This document shows positions 17,611-27,091 of a DNA stretch of 64,000 nt, piece after piece (positions within the stretch are counted from its first letter, which is position 1; every line of letters begins with the position of its first letter). Under the pieces are notes generated by a model, which saw nothing but the letters and a program-made list of their open reading frames with translations, did not search any database and had not been told where the DNA came from. Origin of the DNA: Lentzea flava. GTDB taxonomy: Bacteria; Actinomycetota; Actinomycetes; Mycobacteriales; Pseudonocardiaceae. The stretch is from positions 1 to 64,000 of the forward strand of contig NZ_BMRE01000037.1 in NCBI RefSeq assembly GCF_014648475.1, read 5' to 3'. The translations under genes and the position numbers were made by a program.

Positions 17611-19010
17611 ACGTTGATCAGACCCCGGAACACGGCGTACAGGTCCATGACCGCGAGCGCGAGCGGCACCACCGCGGCGATGAGGATCGCCTCGATGATG
17701 TCGACGGTGCGGCGCAGCGGCGGCGAGAACTTCTGGCCGGGGAACACGACACCGAGCACCAGCGCGGCCGCGCCGAGGATCAGCAGCGTGCCGAACACGA
17801 AGACGATGCGGTTGAACTCGTCCGACGTGACGAGCCAGCCGAGCAGGATGCCCGCGCTCGCGACCAGGCCGGTCGACAGCAGCGCCACGGCCTGCGCGCC
17901 GTTCGCGTACGCCCGGCCGCGCATCATCAGCACGATCGCGACGACGACGCCGTAGATCGGGCCCCAGATCGTGCCGGAGGACGCGGCGACGATCGCGGAC
18001 AGCGCGGCCACGACGCCGGTGCCGATGATCATGCCGGTCAGGTACTCGTGCGCGACGGCGGTGCGGCGCTCGATGACGGCGAACTCCGGGAAACCGGTGT
18101 CCTCCTTCAGGTCCTCCGCGTTCGTCGGCACGACGGGCGGCGGGATCTTCGCGAGCTGCAGCGTGATCCGCGGCAGCATCGACAGCGCGGCGAGCGCCAC
18201 TGCACCGGTCGCGGCGGCCACACCGGCGAGCGGGTGGTCGACGAACGTGGCGACGAGGAACGCGAGCGCCACGAGCGTGCCGCCGGTCGCCGCGGCGATG
18301 AACACCGTGATGCCGTGGCCGATCAGCAGGATCCCGCCCCACGCGAAGATCATCAGCAACGCCGAGCCGAGCAGCATCTTCGGGTTGAACTCGACACCGG
18401 GCACCGCGTGGAAGCCCGCGACGAACGCCATCGGCAGCGATCCGCAGGCGGCGATCAGCACACCCGTCGACGCCGCCCGGTACGCCCGCGCGATGGTCGC
18501 GCCCGTCGCCAGTGCCGCGATCGCCGTGACACCCGCGGCGATGGCGGCGGCGAGACCGCTGCCCTTGCCGCCGAGCATGACCGGGGCGGACAGGAACAGC
18601 GCCACCGCGGCCCCGATCAGCGCGAGCGCGCCCGCGAGGTGACCGAACTTCTGCGCGGTCTCCTTGGTCCACGGCCGGAACGAGTCCGGGTCGGACTCCG
18701 CGATCGCGTCGACGACGTCGTCGTACAACGGCGGCGGCGGATTCTCGTTGCGACGGCGCAACTGCAGCAGCTCGCCGTCGACAACGCCGAGCGACGCCAG
18801 CGTGCGCGCCGGGTCGAGCGGGCTGTCGCCGAGCTTCGCGAGGCACCAGCCGCCGTGCCGGACACCACCGTCCGGAGTGGCCTCTCTCGCCATGTCCAGC
18901 AGCATCGGCAGGAGATCGGCCACCGCCACGTCGGCAGGCAGCGCGACGTCGATACGCGTTCGAGGTGCCACCACCGTGACACGGCTGAACACCGTCGTAC
19001 CGGTCGCCAC
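17607..19010 (-). CDS. eccD: Type VII secretion integral membrane protein EccD
   Basis: EccD forms the central multispanning part of the ESX membrane complex. The first ~95 residues match the ubiquitin-like cytosolic domain (TRIDVALPADVAVADLLPML...), followed by about eleven membrane helices to the C-terminus. The length of 467 residues is typical. It starts with GTG behind a GGGGG run. It is divergent from eccC over 233 bases and is followed by overlapping mycP, so eccD-mycP form one unit. Confidence 0.92.
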   Translation of the reverse strand: MATGTTVFSRVTVVAPRTRIDVALPADVAVADLLPMLLDMAREATPDGGVRHGGWCLAKLGDSPLDPARTLASLGVVDGELLQLRRRNENPPPPLYDDVVDAIAESDPDSFRPWTKETAQKFGHLAGALALIGAAVALFLSAPVMLGGKGSGLAAAIAAGVTAIAALATGATIARAYRAASTGVLIAACGSLPMAFVAGFHAVPGVEFNPKMLLGSALLMIFAWGGILLIGHGITVFIAAATGGTLVALAFLVATFVDHPLAGVAAATGAVALAALSMLPRITLQLAKIPPPVVPTNAEDLKEDTGFPEFAVIERRTAVAHEYLTGMIIGTGVVAALSAIVAASSGTIWGPIYGVVVAIVLMMRGRAYANGAQAVALLSTGLVASAGILLGWLVTSDEFNRIVFVFGTLLILGAAALVLGVVFPGQKFSPPLRRTVDIIEAILIAAVVPLALAVMDLYAVFRGLINV

Positions 19011-19243
19011 CAGGGCCCCCTAAGTCAGATCAGCGTTTGCAAACAATGTGCCCGACCCTATTGGTCCACTCGGACGCGCGCCGGGCGGCCCTAGTATGGC
19101 CGCACCGACGGCCTTCGCACGTGGTGTTCGCGGGAACACGTTCGACTGGGTTTTTTCCCGACCCACCTTCGTGGCGCGCGCAGATGCGCAATAGTGTCGG
19201 TTGCTACTGGTGGCGTAACGAGAGTCGAAGAGGTGCCTGTCAG
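19011..19243. promoter_or_regulatory. Divergent eccD/eccC intergenic region
   Basis: This 233-base gap between divergent eccD and eccC must contain both promoters. It is locally less GC-rich (TTTGCAAACAATG near 19036). No confident -35/-10 pair could be assigned. Open frames reading into eccC from here are not conserved in character. Confidence 0.4.
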
Positions 19244-22200
19244 TTGAGCACGCTGCAGTTCAAGCGAACGGCACGCCTTGCTGCTCCCCGGCCTCCTGGC
19301 GGTGAGGTGCACCTCGAGCCGCCACCCGAGGTCCCCCGGATCATCCCCGGCAACATCATGATGAAGGCGATGCCCGTCGTGATGATCATCGCGTCCGTGG
19401 GCATGATGGCGATGATGTTCGTGTACTCGAACAGGCAGCCCGCCGCGATGATCATGCCCGGCATGATGATGATCTCGACCATCGGCATGATGGCGGGAGG
19501 CATGGGCTCCGGCAAGGGCCAGAAGAAAGCCGAGATGAACGAGGACCGCAAGGACTACCTGCGGTATCTCGGCCAGATGCGCGACCGCGCCCGTGAGGCG
19601 GCCGACGAGCAGCGCGCCGAGCGCGAGTGGGTCCACCCGGACCCGCAGATGCTGTGGTCGCTCGCCACCACCCGGCGCATGTGGGAACGCCGTCAGAACG
19701 ACCCCGACTTCTGCCACCTGCGCGCGGGACGTGGCTCGCAGCGCCTCGCCACCCGCCTGGTGCCGCCGCAGACCGGTCCGGTCGAGGAGCTGGAGCCGAT
19801 CGCGACGCTGGCGCTGCGCCGGTTCGTGCGCGCCCACTCGCTCGTGCCCGACCTGCCGATCTCGATCGCGCTGCGCGGCTTCGCGGCCGTCGGCCTGCTC
19901 GGCGACCTCGACGACCGCCGCGATCTCGCGCGGGCCCTCATCGCCCAGCTCGTCACCTTCCACGCGCCGGACGACCTGCTGATCGCGATCGTCAGCGCGG
20001 GCCGCACGAAGCAGCTGTGGGAGTGGGCGAAGTGGCTGCCGCACGTGCAGCACCCCACCGACATCGACGGCATCGGCCAGCGCCGCATGATGGCGAACTC
20101 GCTCGCCGAGATCGAGGCGATGCTGGACGAGAACCTGCGCGACCGGCAGCGGTTCACCCGCAACGCCCCGCCGCCGCCCGACCAGCCGCACATCGTGATC
20201 GTCATCGACGACGGCGACATCAGCCGCGAAGAGATGATCATCCTGGAGGAGGGTCTGGTCGGCGTCACGCTGCTGGACCTGTCCGAGTGCCTCGGCAACC
20301 TCACGGCGCGCCGCGGTCTGCGGCTGGTCGTCGAGAACAACCAGCTCGGCGCCCGCTCCGCGAGCGGCGTCGAGTGGTTCGGCACGCCGGACCGCCTGTC
20401 GATCGTCGAGGCCGAGGCACTCGCCCGCAGGCTCTCGCCGTACCGCATGGGCGCCGCCGGCGAGGCCGGTGGTGACGGCGGCGACGACCCGTTGGCGATG
20501 AACAACAACCCGCCGCTGCTCGAGTTCATGGGCATCCCCGGCGACCCGCTGACGTTCGACGTGCAGCAGGCGTGGCGGCCGCGGCCCAAGCGCGACCGCT
20601 ACCGCATCCCGTTCGGCATCGGCGAGCACGGCCAGCAGGTCGAGCTCGACATCAAGGAGGCCGCGGAGGACGGCATGGGCCCGCACGGCCTGTGCATCGG
20701 CGCGACCGGTTCCGGTAAGTCGGAGTTCCTCCGCACGCTGGTGCTCGGTCTGCTGGCCTCGCACTCGTCGACGGCGCTCAACATGATCCTCGTCGACTTC
20801 AAGGGTGGTGCGACGTTCCTCGGCCTGGACAAGGCACCGCACGTCGCCGCGGTCATCACCAACCTCTCCGGTGACCTGACCCTGGTCGACCGCATGAAGG
20901 ACGCCATCGCCGGTGAGGTGGCGCGTCGTCAGGAAGTCCTGGCGAAGGGCAACTACAAGAACGTCTGGGACTACGAGAAGGCCCGTGAGAACGGCGCCCA
21001 GCTCGACCCGCTGCCCGCGCTCTTCATCTGCATCGACGAGTTCTCCGAGATGCTGACGGCGAAGCCGGACTTCATCGACATCTTCCTCCAGATCGGTCGT
21101 GTCGGCCGGTCGCTGCAGATGCACATGCTCCTCGCGTCGCAGCGACTCGAGGAGGGCAAGCTGCGCGGTCTGGACACGTTCCTCTCGTACCGGATCGGTC
21201 TGAAGACGTTCAACGCGGCCGAGTCCCGCGCGGCGATCGGTGTGCCGGACGCCTACGAGCTGCCGCCCATCCCGGGCTCGGGTTACCTGAGCGTCCAGGG
21301 CATGCCGCTGACCAGGTTCAAGGCGCTCTACGTCTCGGGCACCTACCGTCCGTCGGGCATGCAGTCCGCCGGTGAGTCGGTGGCCGTTCGCAGCGACAAG
21401 CGCCCGCGGTTCTTCGTGCCGGACTTCATCGAGATCCCGAAGGAGCCGGAGCGGCCGATCGAGCCGGTCAAGGTCGAGGAGAAGAAGGAAGACGCGAACG
21501 AGCCGACCCAGCTCGAGCTCATCGTCGACCGCCTCGTCGGCCAGGGCCCGCCCGCGCACGAGGTGTGGCTGCCGCCGCTCAACGAGCCGCCGACGATGGA
21601 CACGATGCTGCCGCCGCTCGACGTGACGCCGGACCGCGGTCTCACCGCGCCCGGCTACGCGGCCAACAGCACGCTGCAGATCCCGGTCGGCATCGTCGAC
21701 AAGCCGTTCGAGCAGCGCCGCGACCTGCTGTGGGCGGACTTCTCCGGAGGCGCCGGCCACGGTGCCGTCGTGGGTGGTCCGCAGTCGGGCAAGTCCAACA
21801 TGCTCGGTGCGATCATCGCGGCGATGGCGCTGACGCACACACCCGAGGAAGCGCAGTTCTTCATCATCGACCTCGGTGGTGGTTCGCTCGCCACGATGGA
21901 GACGCTGCCCCACGTCGGTGGCTACGCCGGTCGTCTCGACGTCGACAAGGTCCGCCGCATGGTGGCCGAGCTGCAGACCCTGATCACCGAGCGCGAGCTC
22001 CGCTGGCGTGAACAGCGCATCTCGCTGGCCGAGTTCCGCGCCCGCAAGCGCCGCGGGGAGATCAAGGACGACGCCTTCGGCGACGCGTTCCTGATCGTGG
22101 ACGGCTGGATGAACTTCCGTCAGGAGTTCGAGATGGTCGAGCCGCAGGTCCAGGCGCTGGCCGCGCAGGGTCTGTCGTTCGGCGTCCACGTGATCATCGC

Positions 22201-23251
22201 CGCCAACCGGTGGGCGGAGATCCGGCCCGCGATGAAGGACCTCCTCGGCACGCGGTTCGAGCTGCGGCTCGGTGACCCGAGCGAGTCCGAGGTCGACCGC
22301 AAGGTCGCGGTCAACGTGCCACCCGGCCGTCCCGGCCGCGGTCTCACCGGCGACAAGCTGCACTTCCTCACCGCACTGCCGCGCATCGACACGTCGCAGG
22401 ATCCGGCGACGACGTCGCAGGGCGTCGCCGACCTCGACGCCAAGCTCAACCAGGCGTGGCAGGGCCCGCGTGCCCCGCAGGTCCGGATGCTGCCGGATCT
22501 GCTGGACTACTCGCAGTTCATGGCACAGGTCCAGCAGCACACTCCGAACCGCGGTCACCTGATCCCGGTCGGCGTCAACGAGGACGAGCTCGCGCCGGTC
22601 TACATGGACTTCGACGCGGACCCGCACTTCTTCGCGCTCGCCGACGGCGAGTCGGGCAAGACGAACATCCTGCGCACGATCGTCCGCGGCATCATGACGA
22701 GCTACACCTCCTCGGAGGCGTTGATCCTGCTCGCGGACTTCCGCCGCACGATGCTCGGCTTCATCGACACCGACCACCTGCTGACCTACGCGGTGTCGGC
22801 GACCCAGCTCACGCAGAACGTCCAGGAGGTCCGCGGCTCGCTCGCCAAGCGCATGCCCGGTCCGGACGTCACCCAGGAACAGCTCAAGAACCGCTCCTGG
22901 TGGAGCGGCCCCGAGGTGTTCGTCGTGGTCGACGACTACGACCTGGTCGCTCCGCAGGGTGGTGCGAACCCGCTGCAGCCGCTGGCCGAGTTCATCCCGC
23001 AGGCGAAGGACGTCGGCCTGCACATCGTCCTGGCCCGCCGCATGGGTGGTGCGTCCCGCGCGATGTACGACCCGGTGATGGGCAAGCTGAAGGAGATCTC
23101 GGCGCCGGTCTTCGTGGGCTCCGGCTCCAAGGAGGAAGGCAACATCATCGGCAACCTGAAGCCGTCGCAGCAGCCTCCCGGCCGAGGCACGATGGTGACC
23201 CGCAAGCACGGGCAGCAGCGCATGCAGTTCGCCTGGATCCAGCCCGAGTAG
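19244..23251 (+). CDS. eccC: Type VII secretion motor ATPase EccC (fused EccCa-EccCb)
   Basis: EccC is the FtsK/SpoIIIE-type motor that recognises substrates and drives T7SS export. The 1335-residue protein has two N-terminal transmembrane helices (methionine-rich, residues ~35-85), then three ATPase domains with Walker A sites GATGSGKS (~486), GGPQSGKS (~842) and DGESGKT (~1132). All three keep the lysine; Walker B-like LFICIDEF follows the first. TTG 19244 is chosen because it gives the family start STLQFKRTARLAAPRPPGGE and follows AGAGG; longer upstream frames are unlikely. It is the single-chain form. Confidence 0.95.
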   Translation: MSTLQFKRTARLAAPRPPGGEVHLEPPPEVPRIIPGNIMMKAMPVVMIIASVGMMAMMFVYSNRQPAAMIMPGMMMISTIGMMAGGMGSGKGQKKAEMNEDRKDYLRYLGQMRDRAREAADEQRAEREWVHPDPQMLWSLATTRRMWERRQNDPDFCHLRAGRGSQRLATRLVPPQTGPVEELEPIATLALRRFVRAHSLVPDLPISIALRGFAAVGLLGDLDDRRDLARALIAQLVTFHAPDDLLIAIVSAGRTKQLWEWAKWLPHVQHPTDIDGIGQRRMMANSLAEIEAMLDENLRDRQRFTRNAPPPPDQPHIVIVIDDGDISREEMIILEEGLVGVTLLDLSECLGNLTARRGLRLVVENNQLGARSASGVEWFGTPDRLSIVEAEALARRLSPYRMGAAGEAGGDGGDDPLAMNNNPPLLEFMGIPGDPLTFDVQQAWRPRPKRDRYRIPFGIGEHGQQVELDIKEAAEDGMGPHGLCIGATGSGKSEFLRTLVLGLLASHSSTALNMILVDFKGGATFLGLDKAPHVAAVITNLSGDLTLVDRMKDAIAGEVARRQEVLAKGNYKNVWDYEKARENGAQLDPLPALFICIDEFSEMLTAKPDFIDIFLQIGRVGRSLQMHMLLASQRLEEGKLRGLDTFLSYRIGLKTFNAAESRAAIGVPDAYELPPIPGSGYLSVQGMPLTRFKALYVSGTYRPSGMQSAGESVAVRSDKRPRFFVPDFIEIPKEPERPIEPVKVEEKKEDANEPTQLELIVDRLVGQGPPAHEVWLPPLNEPPTMDTMLPPLDVTPDRGLTAPGYAANSTLQIPVGIVDKPFEQRRDLLWADFSGGAGHGAVVGGPQSGKSNMLGAIIAAMALTHTPEEAQFFIIDLGGGSLATMETLPHVGGYAGRLDVDKVRRMVAELQTLITERELRWREQRISLAEFRARKRRGEIKDDAFGDAFLIVDGWMNFRQEFEMVEPQVQALAAQGLSFGVHVIIAANRWAEIRPAMKDLLGTRFELRLGDPSESEVDRKVAVNVPPGRPGRGLTGDKLHFLTALPRIDTSQDPATTSQGVADLDAKLNQAWQGPRAPQVRMLPDLLDYSQFMAQVQQHTPNRGHLIPVGVNEDELAPVYMDFDADPHFFALADGESGKTNILRTIVRGIMTSYTSSEALILLADFRRTMLGFIDTDHLLTYAVSATQLTQNVQEVRGSLAKRMPGPDVTQEQLKNRSWWSGPEVFVVVDDYDLVAPQGGANPLQPLAEFIPQAKDVGLHIVLARRMGGASRAMYDPVMGKLKEISAPVFVGSGSKEEGNIIGNLKPSQQPPGRGTMVTRKHGQQRMQFAWIQPE

Positions 23252-23262
23252 GTCCACACGTC

Positions 23263-23302
23263 CTCGTGGGTGGTCTCGCCGTTCGGCGGGTCCACCCACG
23301 AG
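23263..23302 (+). terminator. Terminator after eccC
   Basis: Perfect 11-base arms (23263-23273 and 23292-23302) with an internal GC-rich stem-loop, followed by TCGTTTCGGG, directly after the eccC stop. Confidence 0.75.
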
Positions 23303-23329
23303 TCGTTTCGGGAGTCGTCGCCCGCCAAC

Positions 23330-23535
23330 GTGAAAGGGCCCGCAGCTGACGCCGCGGGCCCACTCAGGTAGCAGGGGTTCTACCTGCTTCCCCCCATTGC
23401 CGGACCCGATCCGGTGCGGTCAAGAGGGAGGAGACCGCACCGGATCGGGATTCTTCGGAGGTTCCCCCAGGTCTTGTCCGCCTCCGTCGATCCGGTGATG
23501 AGAACTCTGCCGCACGCCTCTCTCGCGCCGCTCAC
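23330..23535. repeat. Structured intergenic element, unit I
   Basis: A dense run of hairpins in non-coding DNA: GGGCCCGC arms (23336-23343/23354-23361), a 7-bp hairpin (23365-23386), a C6 run (23390-23395), a perfect 16-bp stem (23405-23420/23434-23449) with purine loop AAGAGGGAGG, then a 6-bp stem (23456-23461/23481-23486) with a CCCCC loop and a tail containing AGAACTCTGCCG. The same elements recur in unit II. On the minus strand the GGGCCC hairpin is followed by TTTCAC, as a terminator would be, so transcription could run either way. Function unknown. Confidence 0.6.
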
Positions 23536-23586
23536 GCCTCGATGACATCCGCTGTCGCGGCGACGTCAGCGCGGTTTCCGGGCAAA

Positions 23587-23995
23587 GTAAAAGGGCCCGC
23601 GGCCGAAGCCGCGGGCCCACCGAACAGCAGGGGACTGTCCGGTTCCCCCCAAACCGGACCTCCTCGCCGGCCGAACCACTGGGGAGGGTCGGCCGTCTCG
23701 GAGCCCGACGATCGTGACACCCCCCAAAAAACCTTCGTCGTCACTCTCGTCGTCCGGCTGATCACCACTTTGCCGGGTGGTGCTCACACTTCGGTCACAC
23801 CGGGTCAGCGCCCGGACACTCGGGCCCTGGATGCGCAGGAAGCCGGTCCCGCCGCGGTGAAGAGGGAGGTAACCGCGGTGGAACCGGCCAGTCTGGGTGG
23901 TCCTGCTGTGCAACTGACGAGCGGTGCTGGTGGCCCCCCAGGAACTCCGCCACCAGCACCGCTGCGGAGAACTCTGCCGGAGGCCGCTCACACTT
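23587..23995. repeat. Structured intergenic element, unit II
   Basis: The second copy of the element after eccC. It has an 11-bp GGGCCCGCGGC hairpin with a CGAA tetraloop (23593-23618), an 8-bp stem with a CCCCCC loop (23637-23659), a hairpin with loop GGGGAGGG (23668-23695), another C6 run (23720-23725), a hairpin with loop GAAGAGGGAGGTA (23852-23878), a perfect 15-bp stem (23920-23934/23949-23963) with a CCCCC loop, and AGAACTCTGCCG. Much of this parallels unit I in order and motif. Confidence 0.6.
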
Positions 23996-24024
23996 TGCTC
24001 ACACTGCGATCACTGCGTGTCTAA
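23878..24024 (+). CDS. Possible small protein inside the structured region
   Basis: A 48-codon frame starts with GTG 23878, eight bases after GAGGGAGG, a very strong ribosome-binding site that lies in the loop of hairpin 23852-23878. The peptide is Pro/Gly/Leu-rich (VEPASLGGPAVQLTSG at the start, RRTLPEAAHTLLTLRS near the end) and matches no family I know. A similar RTLP-A segment can be read in unit I (MRTLPHASLAPLTPR), but there without a clear start. It may be a leader peptide or only an accident of the repeat structure. Confidence 0.3.
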   Translation: MEPASLGGPAVQLTSGAGGPPGTPPPAPLRRTLPEAAHTLLTLRSLRV

Positions 24025-24048
24025 ACTGCCCGTGACCTGGAGGGACGG

Positions 24049-24159
24049 GTGATCGCCGAGTACCGCGTGCCGGGGCCGTCAGAGGTGCTGATCGACGTCG
24101 GCAACGAGTACCCGACAGCGCGAGTGCCCATGGTGCACGGCAAGGCATCTTTGGCGTGA
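24049..24159 (+). pseudogene. Decayed N-terminal remnant of a SARP regulator
   Basis: A 36-codon frame with GTG 24049 behind GGAGGG. Its EYRVPGPSEVLID clearly resembles EFRVLGPLEVLLD at the start of the intact SARP gene 100 bases downstream, but the frame loses similarity after ~15 residues and stops. It is best read as the eroded 5' end of a tandem duplicate; a short translated leader is an alternative. Confidence 0.55.
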
Positions 24160-24253
24160 GCTCGGTGACGAGCGAGCAAGCGGGGGTAGATCGCACAGCC
24201 GGACAAACCCGCGAGCCGATGCCACACTCGTTGACCTGGCCGGAAGGGAGATC

Positions 24254-27088
24254 ATGAGCGTCGAGTTCCGCGTGCTCGGTCCCCTCGAAGTGCTGCTCGA
24301 CTCCGAGCCGGTGTCCGTCCCGGCTGGACGCGGCCGCGTGCTGCTGGCCACGTTGTTGTTGCGCCCCAACCAGTTCGTGTCGGTGGACGAGTTGGTCGAA
24401 CGGCTGTGGGACGGCGAACCGCCCACTGTGGACCGTGCCCACAAGACGTTGCAGACGACGGTGCTGCGACTGCGGCAGGCCCTCGGCGCGGCGAACCGCG
24501 TGCGCACGACTCCTGGCGGCTACCTGTGCGAGGTCCGGCCGGACGAGCTGGACCTGCTGCGGTTCCGCGCGCTCGTCAAGGCCGGCGACTTCGCCTCCGC
24601 CGCGGAGCTGTGGCGTGGTCCCGCGCTGGCGAACGTGGTGTCGGACGCGCTGCACCGCGACGACGTGCCGCGCCTCGAAGCCGAACGCCTCGACGCCCTG
24701 GAACGCCGGATCGACGCCGACCTGGAACGGGGCGGGGCGAGCGACATCGTCGCCGAGCTGATCGAGCTGACCCGCGAGCACCCGCTGCGGGAACGGTTCT
24801 GGGCACAGCGGATGACCGCGCTCTACCGCTCGGGACGGCAGGCGGAGGCGTTCGAGAGCTACCGCGAGATCACGACGTTGCTGGCCGACGAGCTGGGCGT
24901 CGACCCGTCACCGGAGCTGCGTGAGCTGCACCTCGCGCTGCTCAACGGTGAGGTCGGTGGTTCCCAGCGCAAGGCCCTCTGCCAGCTGCCGCCCGACACC
25001 GCCGGTTTCGTGGGCCGCGCGGAGCTGTTGTGCAAGGTCGAGGAGAAGCTCGCGGCACCCGGTGTGCCGGTGGTCGTCCTGTCCGGTGCTCCCGGTGTGG
25101 GCAAGAGCGCGTTCACGATCAAGGCCGCCCACCGGCTTCGTGATCGTTTTCCCGACGGTCAGCTGTTCGCCCGGCTCAACGGCGCCAGCGGTGATCCCCG
25201 CGACCCGGTGGAGGTGCTCGCCGAGTTGCTCGTGGCCCTGGACGTGCACGCGTCCGCTGTGCCGGACGGTCTGGAGGCGCGCAGTGCCGCCTTCCGCGCC
25301 CAGCTGGCCGACCGCAGGATGCTGGTGGTGCTGGACGACGCCGCCGGATCCGACCAGGTCAGGCCACTGCTGCCGGGCACGGAGGGCTGTGCGGTGCTGA
25401 TCAGCAGCAGGCAGCAGCTGGTCCAGGTCGACGGCGCGCAGAGCCTGCGGGTGCCGCCGCTGGGCGAAGACGACGGAATCGCGCTGCTGTCGAGCGTTCT
25501 CGGTGCGGAACGGGCCGGCACCGACAAGGCCGCGGTAGCCGCGATCGTCCGCGCGTGCGGTGGCTTGCCACTCGCGTTGCGAGTCGCGGGTGCACGCCTC
25601 GCCGCCCGTGAGTCGTTGCCGCTGAGTTCACTGGCCCGCCGCCTGTCCGACGAACGTCACCGCCTGGACGAGCTCACCATGGGCGACCTCGAGATCCGGG
25701 CGACGTTCGGGCCGAGCTACGAGGCGCTGCCCGCCGACGCGGCGACGGCGTTCCGCAGGCTCGGCCTGCTCGGTGCGACGGACGTGGCCTCCTGGACGGT
25801 GGGCGTGCTGGCGGGCGGTGACGGGGAGCGCCTCGTCGAACGACTGGTGGAGGCGAACCTGCTCGACGAGGTCGGCCTCGACGTCACCGGCGAACCCCGC
25901 TACCGCCTGCACGACCTGCTCGCGGTGTACGCGGCCGAACTGGTGCGCGCGGAGGACGAGCAGGTCGTCGCTGAGGCCATGCGCGCCTACGTCCACCTCC
26001 TCCTGACCGTCGTCGAGGTGGCTGCCGAGGCTTGGACAGGAGGGGACGAGCTGCCGTTGGTGCCCATCGCCCCCTCGACCGCGCTGGACCGCGCCGAGAT
26101 CGAACGGCTCGCGGACAACGGCGAGGGACTCCTGGTCTCCGAGATGGTCAACATCGAGCGCGCGATCATGTACTGCCTGCGCAAGAACTGGGTTTCCGAC
26201 GCCGCCAACCTCGTCGACCGCGCGTTCCTCTTCCTCGACGTCTACTACTCCCACGACCGGGTCCTGCAGTTGCGCGAACTCCTCAGGGAAGCGGCGTTCG
26301 CCGACGGCAAGGACCTGATCGCGTGGCGGTCGCACCTCGATCACGTGGCCCAGCGGATCACGCGCGGCGTCACCGAGGAACTCCTCGCCGAACTCGCGCG
26401 CTGTGCCGAGGCGTTCGAGGCCATGGACGCCCAGGCCGAACTGGCCGCGGCACTGGGCAGCCTGACCTACTACACGATGGTCCTCACCGGGCAACCGCAG
26501 GTGGCGCTCGCCGAACGCGCGGTGGTCGCGGGGCGGGCGAGCGGCGTGCGGAACCTGCGGACGAGCACCCTGCGTGAGCTCGGCACGATGCTCGCGACCG
26601 AAAAGCGCTACGCGGAGGCGACGCGGGTCCTGGACGAGGCGCTGGCCATCTCCAGGGAGGCGAACGCCCCCTGGAACGAGATCGCGTTGCTGCTCAGCCG
26701 GATCGCGTCGAGCGCCCTCGCCCAGGGAGACCTCGACCGGGCGAGGTCGGCGAGCCGCGAGGCGCTGGACCTGACGACGAAGCTCGACGACACCCGCGGC
26801 ATCGCCTACTGCACGACCCAGGCGGCCCAGGTCGACCTCGCCCTGGGGGACCCCGGGCACGCGCTGACCGGTGCGGAGAAAGCCCTTTCCGCCTTCGAGG
26901 GACTGGGAGAGCGGCGCGGGGCGGTGCGCGCGGTGGCCGTGGTCGCTGAGGCGACGCTGGCGCTCGGCCTGTACGGCAAGGTGATCGACGTGGCCACCGC
27001 CGCCCTGGAGAATTACGCGGATACGGGCGACGCTGATGCTGAAGAGCGACTTCGGGTGGCGCTGGCCGAGGCCAGGCGGAGGGCGTGA
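24254..27088 (+). CDS. SARP/AfsR-type transcriptional regulator with NB-ARC and TPR regions
   Basis: A 944-residue regulator of the Streptomyces antibiotic regulatory protein class. It begins with a winged-helix DNA-binding domain (MSVEFRVLGPLEVLLD..., residues 1-95), followed by a bacterial transcriptional activation domain (~96-240), a signal-transduction ATPase with Walker A GAPGVGKSA (~280) and VLDDAA Walker B-like motif, and C-terminal TPR-like helices to the end. The ATG follows GGAAGGGAG. It sits between eccC and the Hsp70/WXG genes, so control of the T7SS cluster is plausible but inferred. Tandem degraded copies flank it. Confidence 0.9.
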   Translation: MSVEFRVLGPLEVLLDSEPVSVPAGRGRVLLATLLLRPNQFVSVDELVERLWDGEPPTVDRAHKTLQTTVLRLRQALGAANRVRTTPGGYLCEVRPDELDLLRFRALVKAGDFASAAELWRGPALANVVSDALHRDDVPRLEAERLDALERRIDADLERGGASDIVAELIELTREHPLRERFWAQRMTALYRSGRQAEAFESYREITTLLADELGVDPSPELRELHLALLNGEVGGSQRKALCQLPPDTAGFVGRAELLCKVEEKLAAPGVPVVVLSGAPGVGKSAFTIKAAHRLRDRFPDGQLFARLNGASGDPRDPVEVLAELLVALDVHASAVPDGLEARSAAFRAQLADRRMLVVLDDAAGSDQVRPLLPGTEGCAVLISSRQQLVQVDGAQSLRVPPLGEDDGIALLSSVLGAERAGTDKAAVAAIVRACGGLPLALRVAGARLAARESLPLSSLARRLSDERHRLDELTMGDLEIRATFGPSYEALPADAATAFRRLGLLGATDVASWTVGVLAGGDGERLVERLVEANLLDEVGLDVTGEPRYRLHDLLAVYAAELVRAEDEQVVAEAMRAYVHLLLTVVEVAAEAWTGGDELPLVPIAPSTALDRAEIERLADNGEGLLVSEMVNIERAIMYCLRKNWVSDAANLVDRAFLFLDVYYSHDRVLQLRELLREAAFADGKDLIAWRSHLDHVAQRITRGVTEELLAELARCAEAFEAMDAQAELAAALGSLTYYTMVLTGQPQVALAERAVVAGRASGVRNLRTSTLRELGTMLATEKRYAEATRVLDEALAISREANAPWNEIALLLSRIASSALAQGDLDRARSASREALDLTTKLDDTRGIAYCTTQAAQVDLALGDPGHALTGAEKALSAFEGLGERRGAVRAVAVVAEATLALGLYGKVIDVATAALENYADTGDADAEERLRVALAEARRRA

Positions 27089-27091
27089 TCG

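Noticed and set aside
19091..23299. 1402-codon minus-strand frame opposite eccC
   Set aside because: The exact antisense of eccC caused by GC-skewed third positions; composition is Arg/His/Val-rich without motifs.
23336..23725. Confident assignment to the known 6C RNA family
   Set aside because: C6 runs and hairpins are present, but the arrangement, extra purine-loop hairpins and genomic context do not clearly match; a covariance search is needed.
23532..23768. 78-codon minus-strand frame in the structured intergenic region
   Set aside because: It reads through the GGGCCC and C6 hairpins; base pairing better explains the sequence and no ribosome-binding site is seen.
23336..23995. Possible CRISPR array
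   Set aside because: The repeated parts are hairpins of differing sequence with irregular spacing, without uniform repeats or spacers and without cas genes nearby.
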